A stretch of DNA of 64,000 nucleotides from Paenibacillus maysiensis (GCF_000520815.1 NZ_ASRY01000315.1:23864-87863); one strand, 5' to 3'. Shown: positions 36,925 to 45,683, numbered from the stretch's first letter. The notes: generated by a model not told the origin, from the letters alone. Made by a program: numbers and translations.

Positions 36925-37380
36925 TTATTCGTTAAGTTTTTTTAGTACATATTGAGGGACGGATGCTTGATCTAATGTTAAACAATTATCAATGAATTCT
37001 TTCTGCTGAAATAATGAGATTAATTTTTTTAACATTCTCACATGTATTTTTCCTGAAGAAAGAGCCATATTAAAAATTAAATTACAAGAGATTTTTTCGT
37101 CAGGATCTTCCATTTTACCAAAAGATACTGGGGTTTTTGTTCGAACAATACTAATACTATTAAATAATACGTTTTCAGAATTACTATGGGGCATTGCTAT
37201 AGTAGATCCGTTAGGTAAAGAAAGTCCGGTTGGAAATAATTTTTCCCTGTCTACACATGCTTTAATAAAATCTGTTTTTACAGCATTATGCGTTACTAAA
37301 ACTTCTCCAGCCTTTTTTATAGCATCAATATCGTTAAAAGCGTCTTGCTCTGTAAAGTATATTTCCAATTCCAGTTCCAT
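36925..37380 (-). CDS. PTS sugar transporter IIA, fructose/galactitol type
   Basis: 151 residues from ATG 37380. The active-site histidine is in STIAMPHSN (His65), the PTS_EIIA_2 pattern that receives phosphate from HPr and passes it to IIB. It is the last gene of the rpiB-like/IIC/IIB/IIA operon, 20 bases after IIB. It resembles GatA of galactitol systems. The AT-rich codon use shared with its operon differs from that of the phytase and lacZ regions. Confidence 0.87.
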   Translation of the reverse strand: MELELEIYFTEQDAFNDIDAIKKAGEVLVTHNAVKTDFIKACVDREKLFPTGLSLPNGSTIAMPHSNSENVLFNSISIVRTKTPVSFGKMEDPDEKISCNLIFNMALSSGKIHVRMLKKLISLFQQKEFIDNCLTLDQASVPQYVLKKLNE

Positions 37381-37400
37381 GTATTACACCCACCTCTTCC

Positions 37401-37697
37401 TTACGATAGCTCTTTTCTTATTGCTTCTAAAACTTCATCTTCACCTATTCCTGTCAAAAGTCCAATACCAATGATTACTTTTGTAGTGATATTTTCATTG
37501 TCAATTTTTGTGGATGATACAACTAAATCTTTACTGTTTATCTTCTCAGCTGAAGCGTCTCCACGTAGGTCAATAAGGGAAGCCTTTTCAATTTCAGCGT
37601 CAATATTTACTTCTTTAAAATAGTCCTCCAGCATAGAAACCATAATTGATGAAGATGCAATTCCATTTCCACATACTACTAGTACTTTCTTACGCAT
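37401..37697 (-). CDS. PTS sugar transporter IIB, galactitol type
   Basis: 98 residues from ATG 37697, with AAAAGG 8 bases upstream. The N-terminus MRKKVLVVCGNGIASSSI holds the phosphocysteine (Cys9) in the CGNG(I/L)ASS loop of GatB-like proteins. It takes phosphate from IIA and gives it to the incoming sugar at IIC. Spacing to IIC is 24 bases, so the operon is tight. Confidence 0.88.
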   Translation of the reverse strand: MRKKVLVVCGNGIASSSIMVSMLEDYFKEVNIDAEIEKASLIDLRGDASAEKINSKDLVVSSTKIDNENITTKVIIGIGLLTGIGEDEVLEAIRKELS

Positions 37698-37721
37698 AAA
37701 AATCACCTTTTCCTTATAGTA

Positions 37722-39083
37722 TTATACGGATTTTACTGCATTAGTTTTATTTCTTTTTCTTTTTAATAGGTAACCAATCGAAATAAGAAGTAATCCTATT
37801 AGGATGAATCCAATTACACCTACATTTGTTGTTGCGGCGAATAGACCTGTAAAAGGATTAGCAGAAGGATTTAATGATGAGTACATAACTCCATCATGTC
37901 CACCTGCTCCGAACTTCAGAAATACTTCTGTAGTTGGCTTAGCCATCCATGTTGAAATATATAGTCCTCCACCAAAACAAATAGTAGCAGCAAGCCATGT
38001 ACGGATAATATTCCCTTTAAAAACTGGAACCATACATGCTATGAAAAAAACGAATTGTGATAAATCACCCAGTGGCATTACTGTATTACCAGGTAGAATA
38101 ACTGCTAAAATAAGCATAGTTGGAATTAATAATAATGCTGGTGCAATTACCGAGGGATGCCCAATAATTAAAGCAGTATCCATCCCCACTGTAATTTTTC
38201 TATCTGGAAATCTTTTGACTAACTTTTTACGGGCTGCTTTTGATAACGGTACTAAGCCCTCCATCATGATAGATGTCATTTTTGGAAGTAAAAGCATTAC
38301 TGCGGCAATATACATTCCTAATTGTAAGCTTGAAATAATTGTTTTGTATGGATCGCTCCACCCAAATCCAAATAGACCAAGTACAACACCGATAAAAAAG
38401 CCTACAATAGTTGGATCTCCTAGAATACCAAATCTCTTCTGAATAGTTTCTGAAGTAACATTAAGTTTATTAAATCCAGGAATTCGATCAAACAACCAAT
38501 TAAATGGATAAGCAAAAATAAGATAGGTATTCGCTACTGGATGAGAAATGGAAACGCCTTCTGGTAAATTGAAATATTCCTCATTATTTTTTGCTCCTAA
38601 GTCGGCAGCAATAAGTGCCCATACGTGAAATAGACCTGCAGTCAGTATGCCATATAAAAGGCTGCCGGAAAATGCAGCAACAATAGCTCCCATAGAAGCA
38701 TTCTGATGTAAATTAAATAAATCAACATTCACACAATCAATTAAACGTAAGAATAACATTATTATGTTAATCGCGAAACATAATGGGATTACTATAGCAC
38801 CCAAATCAGAGCCAAACCCCATAACTGCAGTAGCAGCCCCACCTACATCAATCGTATTTAATGATGAACCAGTATTTTCAGCTAATCCTTTAATAGCTGG
38901 CTGCATTTTGTCTAACATTAAATTGATTGTCATTGTTAAGCCAATAAATCCAATACCAACTTTCATAGCTGACGCTATGCATTCAGAGAGAGGTCTTCCG
39001 AACAATAACATTACTATTAAAAATACGAATGGAATAAAGATAAAGTTACCAAGATCATTTATAAAGTGAGTGATGATATCCAT
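37722..39083 (-). CDS. PTS sugar transporter IIC, galactitol (GatC) family
   Basis: 453 residues from ATG 39083. About ten hydrophobic segments (FIFIPFVFLIVMLLFGRPL, GIGFIGLTMTINLMLDKM, IGFILIGLLLISIGYLL) with the GatC-family FGRPLSE motif near the start. It forms the membrane channel that moves and phosphorylates a hexitol or pentitol. The substrate is not readable from sequence. The neighbours (an RpiB/LacAB isomerase and a hexulose-phosphate isomerase) argue for a rare sugar or polyol rather than galactitol itself. Confidence 0.9.
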   Translation of the reverse strand: MDIITHFINDLGNFIFIPFVFLIVMLLFGRPLSECIASAMKVGIGFIGLTMTINLMLDKMQPAIKGLAENTGSSLNTIDVGGAATAVMGFGSDLGAIVIPLCFAINIIMLFLRLIDCVNVDLFNLHQNASMGAIVAAFSGSLLYGILTAGLFHVWALIAADLGAKNNEEYFNLPEGVSISHPVANTYLIFAYPFNWLFDRIPGFNKLNVTSETIQKRFGILGDPTIVGFFIGVVLGLFGFGWSDPYKTIISSLQLGMYIAAVMLLLPKMTSIMMEGLVPLSKAARKKLVKRFPDRKITVGMDTALIIGHPSVIAPALLLIPTMLILAVILPGNTVMPLGDLSQFVFFIACMVPVFKGNIIRTWLAATICFGGGLYISTWMAKPTTEVFLKFGAGGHDGVMYSSLNPSANPFTGLFAATTNVGVIGFILIGLLLISIGYLLKRKRNKTNAVKSV

Positions 39084-39142
39084 AGTAGTGGTTTACTAGA
39101 TTCAAATATCTAGTTTTCCTCCTTTTATTTTTATTCTCATAA

Positions 39143-39664
39143 TTAGTTATCTGGTCTGAATCCCATATTCCAAGCAACATAACTTGGTTTTTGCAAAAGT
39201 TTATTATCATTTATTTCGGCTGCTTGCAGATTTTTTTTTGAATTTTCTTTTGCCGTAGAAAAATCGAAAGCGTTATCATACCAAGCATCTAAAATCATCT
39301 TAGTATACTCTAAACTGTTGACGTTACAACCAAGTCCAATAATCTGAGCATTATTACTCAATCTTGCTCTTTTTGCCGAATAAGGATTTGTAACTGCGAC
39401 GGCTCTAATGCCCCAATGTTTGTTGGCTTGGCAAGTGAATCCAATTCCTGTACCACAAATATAAATTCCCAATCTAAAATGATCTTTTTGTAATAGTGTT
39501 GCCATTTCATCAGCTAATTCCGCAAAGGTATTCATTCCTTGCTCTTTCGTCTTTACAGGGTCAAAGACAATCTCTGCATTTTTTTCGGTCAATAAATACT
39601 CCTTAATTTCCTCCTTTCTGTTGAAACCTATATCATCACAAGCAATAGCAATTTTAGTAGACAC
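39143..39664 (-). CDS. RpiB/LacA/LacB-family sugar-phosphate isomerase
   Basis: 173 residues from GTG 39664, with GAGGGGG 8 bases upstream; earlier codons lack a site. Core motifs: IAIACDDIGFNRKEEIKEYL at the start, then YICGTGIGFTCQANKHWGIR with the catalytic Cys, and the NNAQIIGLGCNV loop. The family interconverts ribose-5-P/ribulose-5-P, allose-6-P/allulose-6-P or galactose-6-P/tagatose-6-P. It is first in the PTS operon and likely isomerises the phosphosugar delivered by IIC. Slightly longer than RpiB because of a C-terminal extension. Confidence 0.88.
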   Translation of the reverse strand: MSTKIAIACDDIGFNRKEEIKEYLLTEKNAEIVFDPVKTKEQGMNTFAELADEMATLLQKDHFRLGIYICGTGIGFTCQANKHWGIRAVAVTNPYSAKRARLSNNAQIIGLGCNVNSLEYTKMILDAWYDNAFDFSTAKENSKKNLQAAEINDNKLLQKPSYVAWNMGFRPDN

Positions 39665-39710
39665 CTTTAAAACCCCCTCGTTTTGTATGCGCTTTACTTT
39701 GCATACCAAT

Positions 39711-39805
39711 AATATAATTGGTTTTGGTTGGTTGTCAATATTTATTTATGTATAAAATATTTATAAATAAGGCTTATTGACACCAACTAAAACCAATTGT
39801 ATTCT
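39711..39805. promoter_or_regulatory. Divergent promoters with identical spacer boxes (DeoR operator candidate)
   Basis: Minus promoter: TTGACA (39733-39738) and TATATT (39711-39716), 16-base spacer. Plus promoter: TTGACA (39777-39782) and TATTCT (39800-39805), 17-base spacer. Each spacer carries the same 16-base box, CCAACTAAAACCAATT on the plus side and CCAACCAAAACCAATT on the minus side. A repressor on these boxes would block both promoters. Confidence 0.8.
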
Positions 39806-39842
39806 TACTTTAAGAAAAAAATATAAACATGGAGTGGCTAAA

Positions 39843-40400
39843 ATGAATAAAATTAAAGAAAATCTAGATATTATTATGAGTGAATTGAAAGAAAATAATT
39901 CCCGAAATAATGAAATTAAGTTAGATACTTTATTGGAAGATCTTTTGAAATCAAAAAAAATTTTTTTATGCGGTGCAGGTAGATCTCAGTTAATGATTCG
40001 AGCATTTGCTATGAGATTGATGCAACTAGGATTAAACGCATATGTTGTTGGAGATACTACAACACCTCATAGTACACCAGGTGATTTATTAGTTATAGCT
40101 TCTGGATCTGGGGAAACTAGTTGCTTGATTTCTATAGCTAACTCAGCAAAAAGAAATAATTTAAAACTTGCCTTGTTTACAACTAACATAAATTCTAAAC
40201 TTGCAAATTTAGCAGACTACTCAATTAATATTTCTGCACCAAATAAATCACTTGACGATAAGAGCGTTTCATTTCAGCCTTTAGGTACTTTATTTGAACA
40301 AAAAAGTCTTCTAATGTATGATGTAATTGTTATAGAATTAATGAATTTATTAAATGTAGGATCACAATATATGAGTCAGAATCATGCTGATTTAGAGTAA
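39843..40400 (+). CDS. hxlB: 6-phospho-3-hexuloisomerase-like SIS protein
   Basis: 185 residues from ATG 39843, with GGAG 8 bases upstream. SIS domain motifs are clear: FLCGAGRSQLMIRAFAMRLM, VVGDTTTPHSTPGDLLVIAS, GSGETSCLISIANSAKRNNL and QPLGTLFEQKSLLMYDVIVI. These match HxlB/PHI, which converts 3-hexulose-6-P to fructose-6-P in the ribulose-monophosphate pathway. No HxlA partner is here. In this cassette it may isomerise a hexulose phosphate from the PTS sugar, an inference. It is co-directional with the DeoR gene 34 bases downstream. Confidence 0.85.
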   Translation: MNKIKENLDIIMSELKENNSRNNEIKLDTLLEDLLKSKKIFLCGAGRSQLMIRAFAMRLMQLGLNAYVVGDTTTPHSTPGDLLVIASGSGETSCLISIANSAKRNNLKLALFTTNINSKLANLADYSINISAPNKSLDDKSVSFQPLGTLFEQKSLLMYDVIVIELMNLLNVGSQYMSQNHADLE

Positions 40401-40434
40401 CAAGAGAATTAAAAAGATAGAAAGGAATGTGCTA

Positions 40435-41190
40435 ATGTTATTGATGGATGAAAGAAGAAATCTAATATTAGAAGAATTAGTTAGTAATGAAACTGTATAC
40501 GTCAGCGAGCTTGCAAATAAACACTCTGTTTCATATGAAACCATTAGAAAAGATTTAACTTATTTAGAAAAGAAAGGATTGCTTGTAAAAAGCCATGGCG
40601 GTGCAACATTGAAACATAATGCTATCGAGCATTCTTTTCAAACTCGACAAGAAGAAAATATAGAATTAAAAAAAAGGATTGCTAAAAAAGCATTATCCTT
40701 AATTCAAGAAAACTCTTCATTAATTATTGGAACAGGAAGTACAACACTTGAATTAGCAAAACTATTATCTTTAAAATCAGGATATAAGATTTTTACTGAT
40801 TCGCTTCCTGTAGCTAGTGTTTTGATAAAATCAAGAAATCAAGTTTTTTTATTTGGTGGTCAATTAAGAGACAAAAGTTCTTCCGTTTATGGCGGATGGA
40901 CAATTGAAGCTATCAAGCAAATACAAGTAGACATGTGCTTTTTGGGGACTGATGGATTTAGTAATCTAAGTGGACCTTCAAGCCCATCATCTTCAGATGC
41001 TTTTGTAGATAAAGAAATAATTAGGCATTCTAAAAAAAAATATGTATTAGGTGATTATACTAAATTTAACAGAAGTAGTTTGTATAAAATATGTGATTGG
41101 TCTGAGATAACTGCTTTAGTAACAAATAATGGTGCAAATGAACAAGAAATCGAGAAAGTTAAACATTCAACTAATGTTTTCCTTTCATAA
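40435..41190 (+). CDS. DeoR/GlpR-family regulator
   Basis: 251 residues from ATG 40435, with AAAGGA 8 bases upstream. An N-terminal winged helix (NETVYVSELANKHSVSYETI, RKDLTYLEKKGLLVKSHGGA) and a DeoR_C sugar-phosphate sensor (IIGTGSTTLELAKLLSL, FLGTDGFSNLSG, then KKYVLGDYTKFNRSSLYKI) are typical. It likely represses both divergent promoters at 39711-39805 and releases them when a phosphosugar binds. Confidence 0.9.
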   Translation: MLLMDERRNLILEELVSNETVYVSELANKHSVSYETIRKDLTYLEKKGLLVKSHGGATLKHNAIEHSFQTRQEENIELKKRIAKKALSLIQENSSLIIGTGSTTLELAKLLSLKSGYKIFTDSLPVASVLIKSRNQVFLFGGQLRDKSSSVYGGWTIEAIKQIQVDMCFLGTDGFSNLSGPSSPSSSDAFVDKEIIRHSKKKYVLGDYTKFNRSSLYKICDWSEITALVTNNGANEQEIEKVKHSTNVFLS

Positions 41191-41940
41191 TTAGAATAAA
41201 AAGGGAATGGACAAACTTACATCAAAATCAAAGGAAAGTTTCACTATTTATATGCACGATTGACTCAGCTAGTGTGATGTTATATATTTGGTTAAATATA
41301 ATTGATCTTAGAGAATAACTCCTCAGTGTTATCTTTCCTTAAAACTTCTTAAAATCTTTCTTCGTGCGTTGTCATATAGTGTAATCCTCCTTTTTATTCT
41401 ATCCAATTAAAGAGTGGTACTTCCATTTTGCTAGCAGCCAATATTGAAATATGTTCCTCTTCCAATATCCAATTTATTTGTTTTAACGCAAATCCTTCTT
41501 TTTCAGTTTTAATTTCATTTACTTTTCTTACGAGATAGATTGCTTTTTGTCTTCGATTTTAATTTTGGCACTAAATAAGGGTATCCTTATTTAGTGTATC
41601 AATAAGTGTATTTAATATATCCATTTGTCTTTCTGGGGTACCATCAGGAAAATGCGGATTCACAACGTTAAGAAAGTATTAATATGCTCCCCCAAAGGGT
41701 CTCTTTTTCATGTACATCCTTATATTTTGCTAGAGAAATAGCTTGTCAGCCTGTAATTCTGTAATCTTATGTAAGAGTTTGAAAGGGAGAAAGCTGTATA
41801 TTTTTGATAGATAAAAGAGACTTGCAAAACCTTGATTTTACACGAACATATGTCAATCTTGCTACGAGCTAATCGGTCACAGCAGACTCATGCTTATTTG
41901 GAGGCTAATGGCGGGGGTTAGTGCGTGTCTTCAAGCCTAA
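41191..41940. other. Gene-poor stretch with relic DNA
   Basis: No gene with a start site is evident. On the minus strand near 41390-41560 a coherent reading (EGFALKQINWILEEEHISIL, then SKMEVPLFNWIE) survives between stops, a relic I cannot name. A perfect 12-bp hairpin lies at 41569-41596. The right part (41855-41940) may be decayed N-terminal code of the acetyltransferase. Confidence 0.35.
41569..41596. other. Perfect 12-bp hairpin
   Basis: CACTAAATAAGG, loop GTAT, CCTTATTTAGTG. No T-run. Its role is not clear. Confidence 0.4.
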
Positions 41941-42393
41941 TTTAGCCTTAGCCACAGTAAGATAGAGGAGTACTATACGGAGGAGCATCAGTCCCAGAAG
42001 ATTATTACGAGCAAGGCCGACATGATGGAGGATCGGAGATATTCCTTCGTGGTATGCCACAAGGAGGACGACCGGATTATAGGCAGCATAGGGCTATCTT
42101 TTGTGGTGAGGGGACCGCTTCAGAGCTGTATGATCGGATTCGACCTAGACCAAGCTTATAACGGCAAGGGCTATATGACGGAGGCGGTAAAGCAGGTGGT
42201 GCGTTATGCTTTCGATGAGCTAAAGTTTCACCGGATCGTCGGGGAAGCCTCTCCTCGGAATCCAGGATCAATCCGTGTGCTTGAGAAGGCTGGCTTTCAC
42301 AAAGAAGGCATCTCTCGAAGCAACGTAAAGATCAACGGAGAGTGGGAGGATCATCAGGTTCTGGCGATTATAAATCCGTCAGAGGATATCTAG
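41941..42393 (+). pseudogene. GNAT acetyltransferase, 5' end decayed
   Basis: The plus frame is open from 41941 after a TAA. It reads KIEEYYTEEHQSQKIITSKA, then the GNAT core RRYSFVVCHKEDDRIIGSIG, AYNGKGYMTEAVKQVVRYAF and RIVGEASPRNPGSIRVLEKA, the RimJ/RimL type of N-acetyltransferase. The acetyl-CoA loop (YNGKGYMTEA) is intact. The first strand and helix are broken, and neither ATG at 42022 has a ribosome site, so a shortened product is doubtful. Confidence 0.65.
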
Positions 42394-42427
42394 TTTCCCA
42401 AAGTGAAAATAATCTATGATTTATGGC

Positions 42428-42452
42428 TCAACTAACGGGTAACGATAGTTAA
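42428..42452. repeat. Palindromic dispersed repeat, copy 1
   Basis: Arms CAACTAAC and GATAGTTA around GGGTAAC. It belongs to a five-copy set in 42.4-47.9 kb whose common core is roughly TAACGGG-A-ACG-TAGTTGA. It stands next to a tyrosine-recombinase relic. Confidence 0.65.
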
Positions 42453-42467
42453 AAACGACAGAAGATT

Positions 42468-42520
42468 AAAATCTCTCCTTAGAAGCAAACTAGATTTAAT
42501 AGCTTCTAAAGGGAGATTTT
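42468..42520. repeat. Long hairpin upstream of the recombinase relic
   Basis: Arms of 19 bases (42468-42486 and 42502-42520) pair at 17 positions, beginning AAAATCTC and ending GAGATTTT. A 15-base loop separates them. It could be a terminator or recombination site. Confidence 0.55.
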
Positions 42521-42539
42521 ATTATGAACTTAAGGAGTT

Positions 42540-43012
42540 GTGGAGGTAGTATGAGGCTGACAAACGTATTCAAGGATTTAGTCCAAAATCATTAAAAGCT
42601 TACGCCCCCCAGCTAAAAATGCTGATGCTGGAGCTTGGCGATCTCGATATAACAGAGATAACGTTAACAATTCTGAAGGAGTACTTGGCAAAACATGCAG
42701 ATCAGTTGAAGCCAAGCAGCCTAGGACATCGAATTCGTTTTGTTCTTTTTCGCTACGCTTATGAAGAGACTTGGGAAAGAGTGCTGCTTGAATTTCTCTA
42801 CTGTACCGGCTGCCGTGTTGGGGAGGTGGAGAAACTCAACATTGAGGATCTCAACTGAGAAAACTGCTCTGCAGTTGTGAATGGCATAGGTTCAAAGCAG
42901 AGAGAAATTTACTTTACGACAGAGTGTAAAGTATGGTTAAAGAAATACTTGGCCAGCCGTGAAGATTCCTGTAAAGCCGTATTCGTAACCGATACCTATC
43001 CAACTTGCCGAT
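42540..43012 (+). pseudogene. Tyrosine recombinase (XerC/D-type) with internal deletion
   Basis: The N-terminal SAM-like domain survives (IQGFSPKSLKAYAPQLKMLM, ITLTILKEYLAKHADQLKPS) and jumps directly into the catalytic domain (FLYCTGCRVGEVEKLNIEDL), where the first catalytic Arg lies. A TGA follows; another frame continues with GIGSKQREIYFTTECKVWL, a conserved strand. The later catalytic HxxR and Tyr are missing because a drug-pump relic is joined at about 43010. It is non-functional but shows the class of recombinase that was present. Confidence 0.75.
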
Positions 43013-43640
43013 AGCAGCTGTTGATGCAGCCGAAGAAATAAAAGTGACCATAGAGAACAATCCCATTCCTACTCCTATATGCTCTTTTGATAGCGTTCGT
43101 GAAACGGTGTTCGACATCGCAATTTGCATGAACGATTGACCAACAACACCGAAAATAAGAAAGATCGCAATAAAGACTGGCGACATGCCAACAACTGAAG
43201 ACAAACAGATGAAACCGATAATAAGAAGTGCTGCCGCTGTATACACAAGAATCGGATTTCCCTTTTCATCATCTAAATATTTCCGATACATTGGCAACGT
43301 AAGCAGCGATAAAAGTGAAATCACAAATAAAACCCGCCAGTTCTACGTACTGCTCACCACACCAGCAATGATCGGACCGAGTGCCAAACCGAGTGCGAAC
43401 CCGATTGCGACGGTACCCAACGCACGACCGCGCCTTTCGGGTGAAAAGTAACGAACCGGCATGATCATTGCAATCGCCGGAATGATCGATGCACCAGTTG
43501 CCTGTACAATTCGTCCCACAATTACCATCCAATATTGAATAGCCACTAAGCCTACAACAGATCCAATTGCAAAAAATAGCAGACCAAACGTCAACAAATT
43601 CTTCAAGCTGAATGCTATGATTGGTTTGTATTTGGCATGC
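42995..43640 (-). pseudogene. Drug-resistance MFS pump with nonsense codon and deletion
   Basis: The minus strand reads VIVGRIVQATGASIIPAIAM, then YFSPERRGRALGTVAIGFAL and GLALGPIIAGVVSST, then TAG, then NWRVLFVISLLSLLTLPMYR in the same frame; a Trp codon probably mutated to stop. Later parts (IGVGMGLFSMVTFISSAAST) show that central helices were deleted. It resembles TetL/DHA2-type exporters. The right end is lost near 43640 and the left end joins the tyrosine-recombinase relic. Confidence 0.75.
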
Positions 43641-43792
43641 CTATTTCTATAGGACAAAACAGCATTGCTGAAGCAACGCTCCTGTATTCCTTTGATGACG
43701 AATCTATCACTCAAGTACATCCGTAAAAATGTAAAGCATTACTTTGCCCCAACGGCAAAGTAATGCTTCAAAAACTTTGGCCGGGTTGGTGC

Positions 43793-44053
43793 TCAACCCC
43801 AAAGCACAGAAAAGCGCTCATAATTGAGGGCTTTTCTGTTTTTCGAGACAATTTGATTTTGGTTTTTGATTTTGCTCCCACAGCCACAAATGATCGTATG
43901 CTTCAAAATTTTAATTGGCTGCTGGCACATGGGGCATACACTTTGATGAGGCGGATCGTTCAGCTTCACCGCTTCTTCTGTACTTGGCGCTGCTTCGCTT
44001 GGAGCATTGGACGTTCCTGCCCCGTTGCTGCATGCGAACAACAACGCTTTCAT
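43793..44053 (-). CDS. Small CxxC-containing protein, doubtful
   Basis: 86 residues from ATG 44053, with GGAGA 7 bases upstream. The start (MKALLFACSNGAGTSNAPSE) looks like a lipoprotein that has lost most of its signal. It is followed by CPMCQQPIKILKHTIICGCG, a likely zinc-binding knuckle. The last 20 residues lie inside a terminator-like hairpin, so the 3' end is probably a hybrid. I would treat it as a damaged gene unless homologues with this tail exist. Confidence 0.35.
   Translation of the reverse strand: MKALLFACSNGAGTSNAPSEAAPSTEEAVKLNDPPHQSVCPMCQQPIKILKHTIICGCGSKIKNQNQIVSKNRKALNYERFSVLWG
43806..43843 (+). terminator. Intrinsic terminator
   Basis: ACAGAAAAGCGCTC pairs with GAGGGCTTTTCTGT (one mismatch), then TTTT. 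It is active in the plus direction, where only relics precede it. Confidence 0.6.
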
Positions 44054-44086
44054 ACCATCGTCTCCTGTGGCCCCAAACGACTTGGG

Positions 44087-44614
44087 TTACTTGATTTCCC
44101 CTGTTGCCACGAGAACGGCTCTCCCCAGCGTATGGCTTAGCATGGTGAATCCTAAGAGAGCCGGCGTGGCGTTAGGGTCGACGCCGATATTCTCGACATC
44201 CAGGGCATGAACGACAAAATAATACCGATGAGGACCGTGTCCCGCTGGAGGCGCCGCACCGATAAATCGTTCGAGTCGTGCATCGTTCGGCAGTTGCAAG
44301 GCGCCTTGCGGCAAGCCGCTGCCATGCTCGTCGCCTGCGCCGGTCGGCAGTTCGGTGACGCTGGCAGGGATGTTGATAACGGCCCAGTGCCAGAAGCCCG
44401 ATCCGGTCGGGGCATCCGGGTCATACGCGGTTACGGCGAAACTCTTCGTCCCTTCGGGTGCACCCGACCATTTCAAATGGGGCGAAAGATCTTTGCCGCC
44501 ATCCACTCCAAACGAGTATTGATGGGGCGGTAGAGGAAGGCCCTCCGCAATGTCGTTACTTGTCACCTGAAAGACTGCGACTTCTGGCAATTTGGCAAAC
44601 GGGTTGTTAATCAC
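44087..44614 (-). CDS. PEBP / YbhB-YbcL family protein
   Basis: 175 residues from GTG 44614, with AGGAGG 9 bases upstream. The motifs DGGKDLSPHLKWSGAPEGTK, AYDPDAPTGSGFWHWAVINI and GPHRYYFVVHALD define the Raf-kinase-inhibitor-like PEBP fold, with the Asp-Pro-Asp-Ala-Pro and Gly-Pro-His ligand-site residues present. Bacterial members bind small anionic ligands; their cellular job is poorly defined. It is divergent from a GntR regulator with a shared 19-bp repeat array, so it is probably that regulator's target. Confidence 0.9.
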   Translation of the reverse strand: MINNPFAKLPEVAVFQVTSNDIAEGLPLPPHQYSFGVDGGKDLSPHLKWSGAPEGTKSFAVTAYDPDAPTGSGFWHWAVINIPASVTELPTGAGDEHGSGLPQGALQLPNDARLERFIGAAPPAGHGPHRYYFVVHALDVENIGVDPNATPALLGFTMLSHTLGRAVLVATGEIK

Positions 44615-44643
44615 TGTAAATGGCCTCCTTTTTATGAATATGA

Positions 44644-44719
44644 AATCGATTATAATATCAAGAATCGATTTTGTAAATATAAATCGTTTAATATAATTAT
44701 AATCGAATTTAATTTTTGT
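44644..44719. repeat. Four 19-bp iterons between PEBP and GntR genes
   Basis: The pentamer AATCG begins at 44644, 44663, 44682 and 44701, exactly 19 bp apart. Copies 1 and 2 read AATCGATT, copies 3 and 4 AATCGTTT and AATCGAAT. The array fills most of the 150-base divergent gap, suggesting cooperative regulator binding. Confidence 0.7.
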
Positions 44720-44791
44720 TTATTATAGATTTTGGTGTAAACTATTTAAACAAGTATAATCCCGATGTGTATGAAGGAAGGTGTCAGCTTC

Positions 44792-45457
44792 ATGGCCAAA
44801 AGAAACGGTTCGTCCACTTTAAGCGAAAATGTCACGAAGAAACTGCAGTCCGATATTCTGGCTGGACAATATAAACCGGGCTCTCCATTAACCGTATCGG
44901 AATTAGCCAAAGGTTTCGATGTCTCGGTTGCCGTCGTTCGAGAATCATTGACCCGGTTAGCGACCCAAGGCCTCGTCTTGCAAAACCCGAATCACGGATT
45001 TTCAGTGAAGTCGGTGTCGGAAAAAGAACTGAATAGCATCATAGAAGCGCGGTTGATCAATGAATCCGCAGCATTACGCCTGTCCATCACCCATGGCGAT
45101 CTCACATGGGAATCCAATGTAATCGCCGTTCATCACAAATTATCGCAAACGGCCGAGTACGAGGAAGTGAATCAAAAGCTTGCCGTTCGCGAAGAGTGGC
45201 CCGGCATCCACCGTCAATTTCATTACGAGCTTATCGCCGCATGTCCAAATCCGGTTCTCTTGGATATCTGCAGACGTCTTTGGGATTTGAGCGAATTTTA
45301 TCGACATTGGTCGATCCAGCAGCAGCCAACTCGCGATGTCCGCGCCGAACATAAGGCATTAACAGATGCCGTTCTTAGCCGCGACAGCGAGCATGCCGTC
45401 GAGATCTTTAGAGCGCACATCCAACTCACCGCGGATAACCTGTTTGACCACCGATAA
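44792..45457 (+). CDS. GntR-family regulator (FCD/FadR subgroup)
   Basis: 221 residues from ATG 44792, with GAAGGAAGG upstream; earlier in-frame codons have poorer sites. The winged helix (LAGQYKPGSPLTVSELAKGF, SVAVVRESLTRLATQGLVLQ) is followed by a helical FCD domain (HRQFHYELIAACPNPVLLDI, RAEHKALTDAVLSRDSEHAV) that binds small carboxylates and metal through conserved His and Asp. It probably regulates the divergent PEBP gene through the 19-bp iterons. Confidence 0.9.
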   Translation: MAKRNGSSTLSENVTKKLQSDILAGQYKPGSPLTVSELAKGFDVSVAVVRESLTRLATQGLVLQNPNHGFSVKSVSEKELNSIIEARLINESAALRLSITHGDLTWESNVIAVHHKLSQTAEYEEVNQKLAVREEWPGIHRQFHYELIAACPNPVLLDICRRLWDLSEFYRHWSIQQQPTRDVRAEHKALTDAVLSRDSEHAVEIFRAHIQLTADNLFDHR

Positions 45458-45683
45458 GAGGAGTATGCCTGCAAACCGCTGCTTTTAACTTTACCCAAAT
45501 CCGTTGTAGACAAGTAGCAATATAATCCGGTAGTTGGCTGCCCATTATTTGAGCAGCTGACCTCAAAAAAAATAGGAATGCTTGGTCTTTGAGGACGTTG
45601 TTTCCGAGGGAATTGGATAGGACGGGGCTATTGAAGTTCGCCAGTAGTCTTTTCTTCTTTTCGCTTTTTCTAAGTTTTAGTCT

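Noticed and set aside
39777..39842. TTG start that would lengthen the SIS protein by 22 codons
   Set aside because: The TTG is the -35 box of the plus promoter; ATG 39843 has its own ribosome site.
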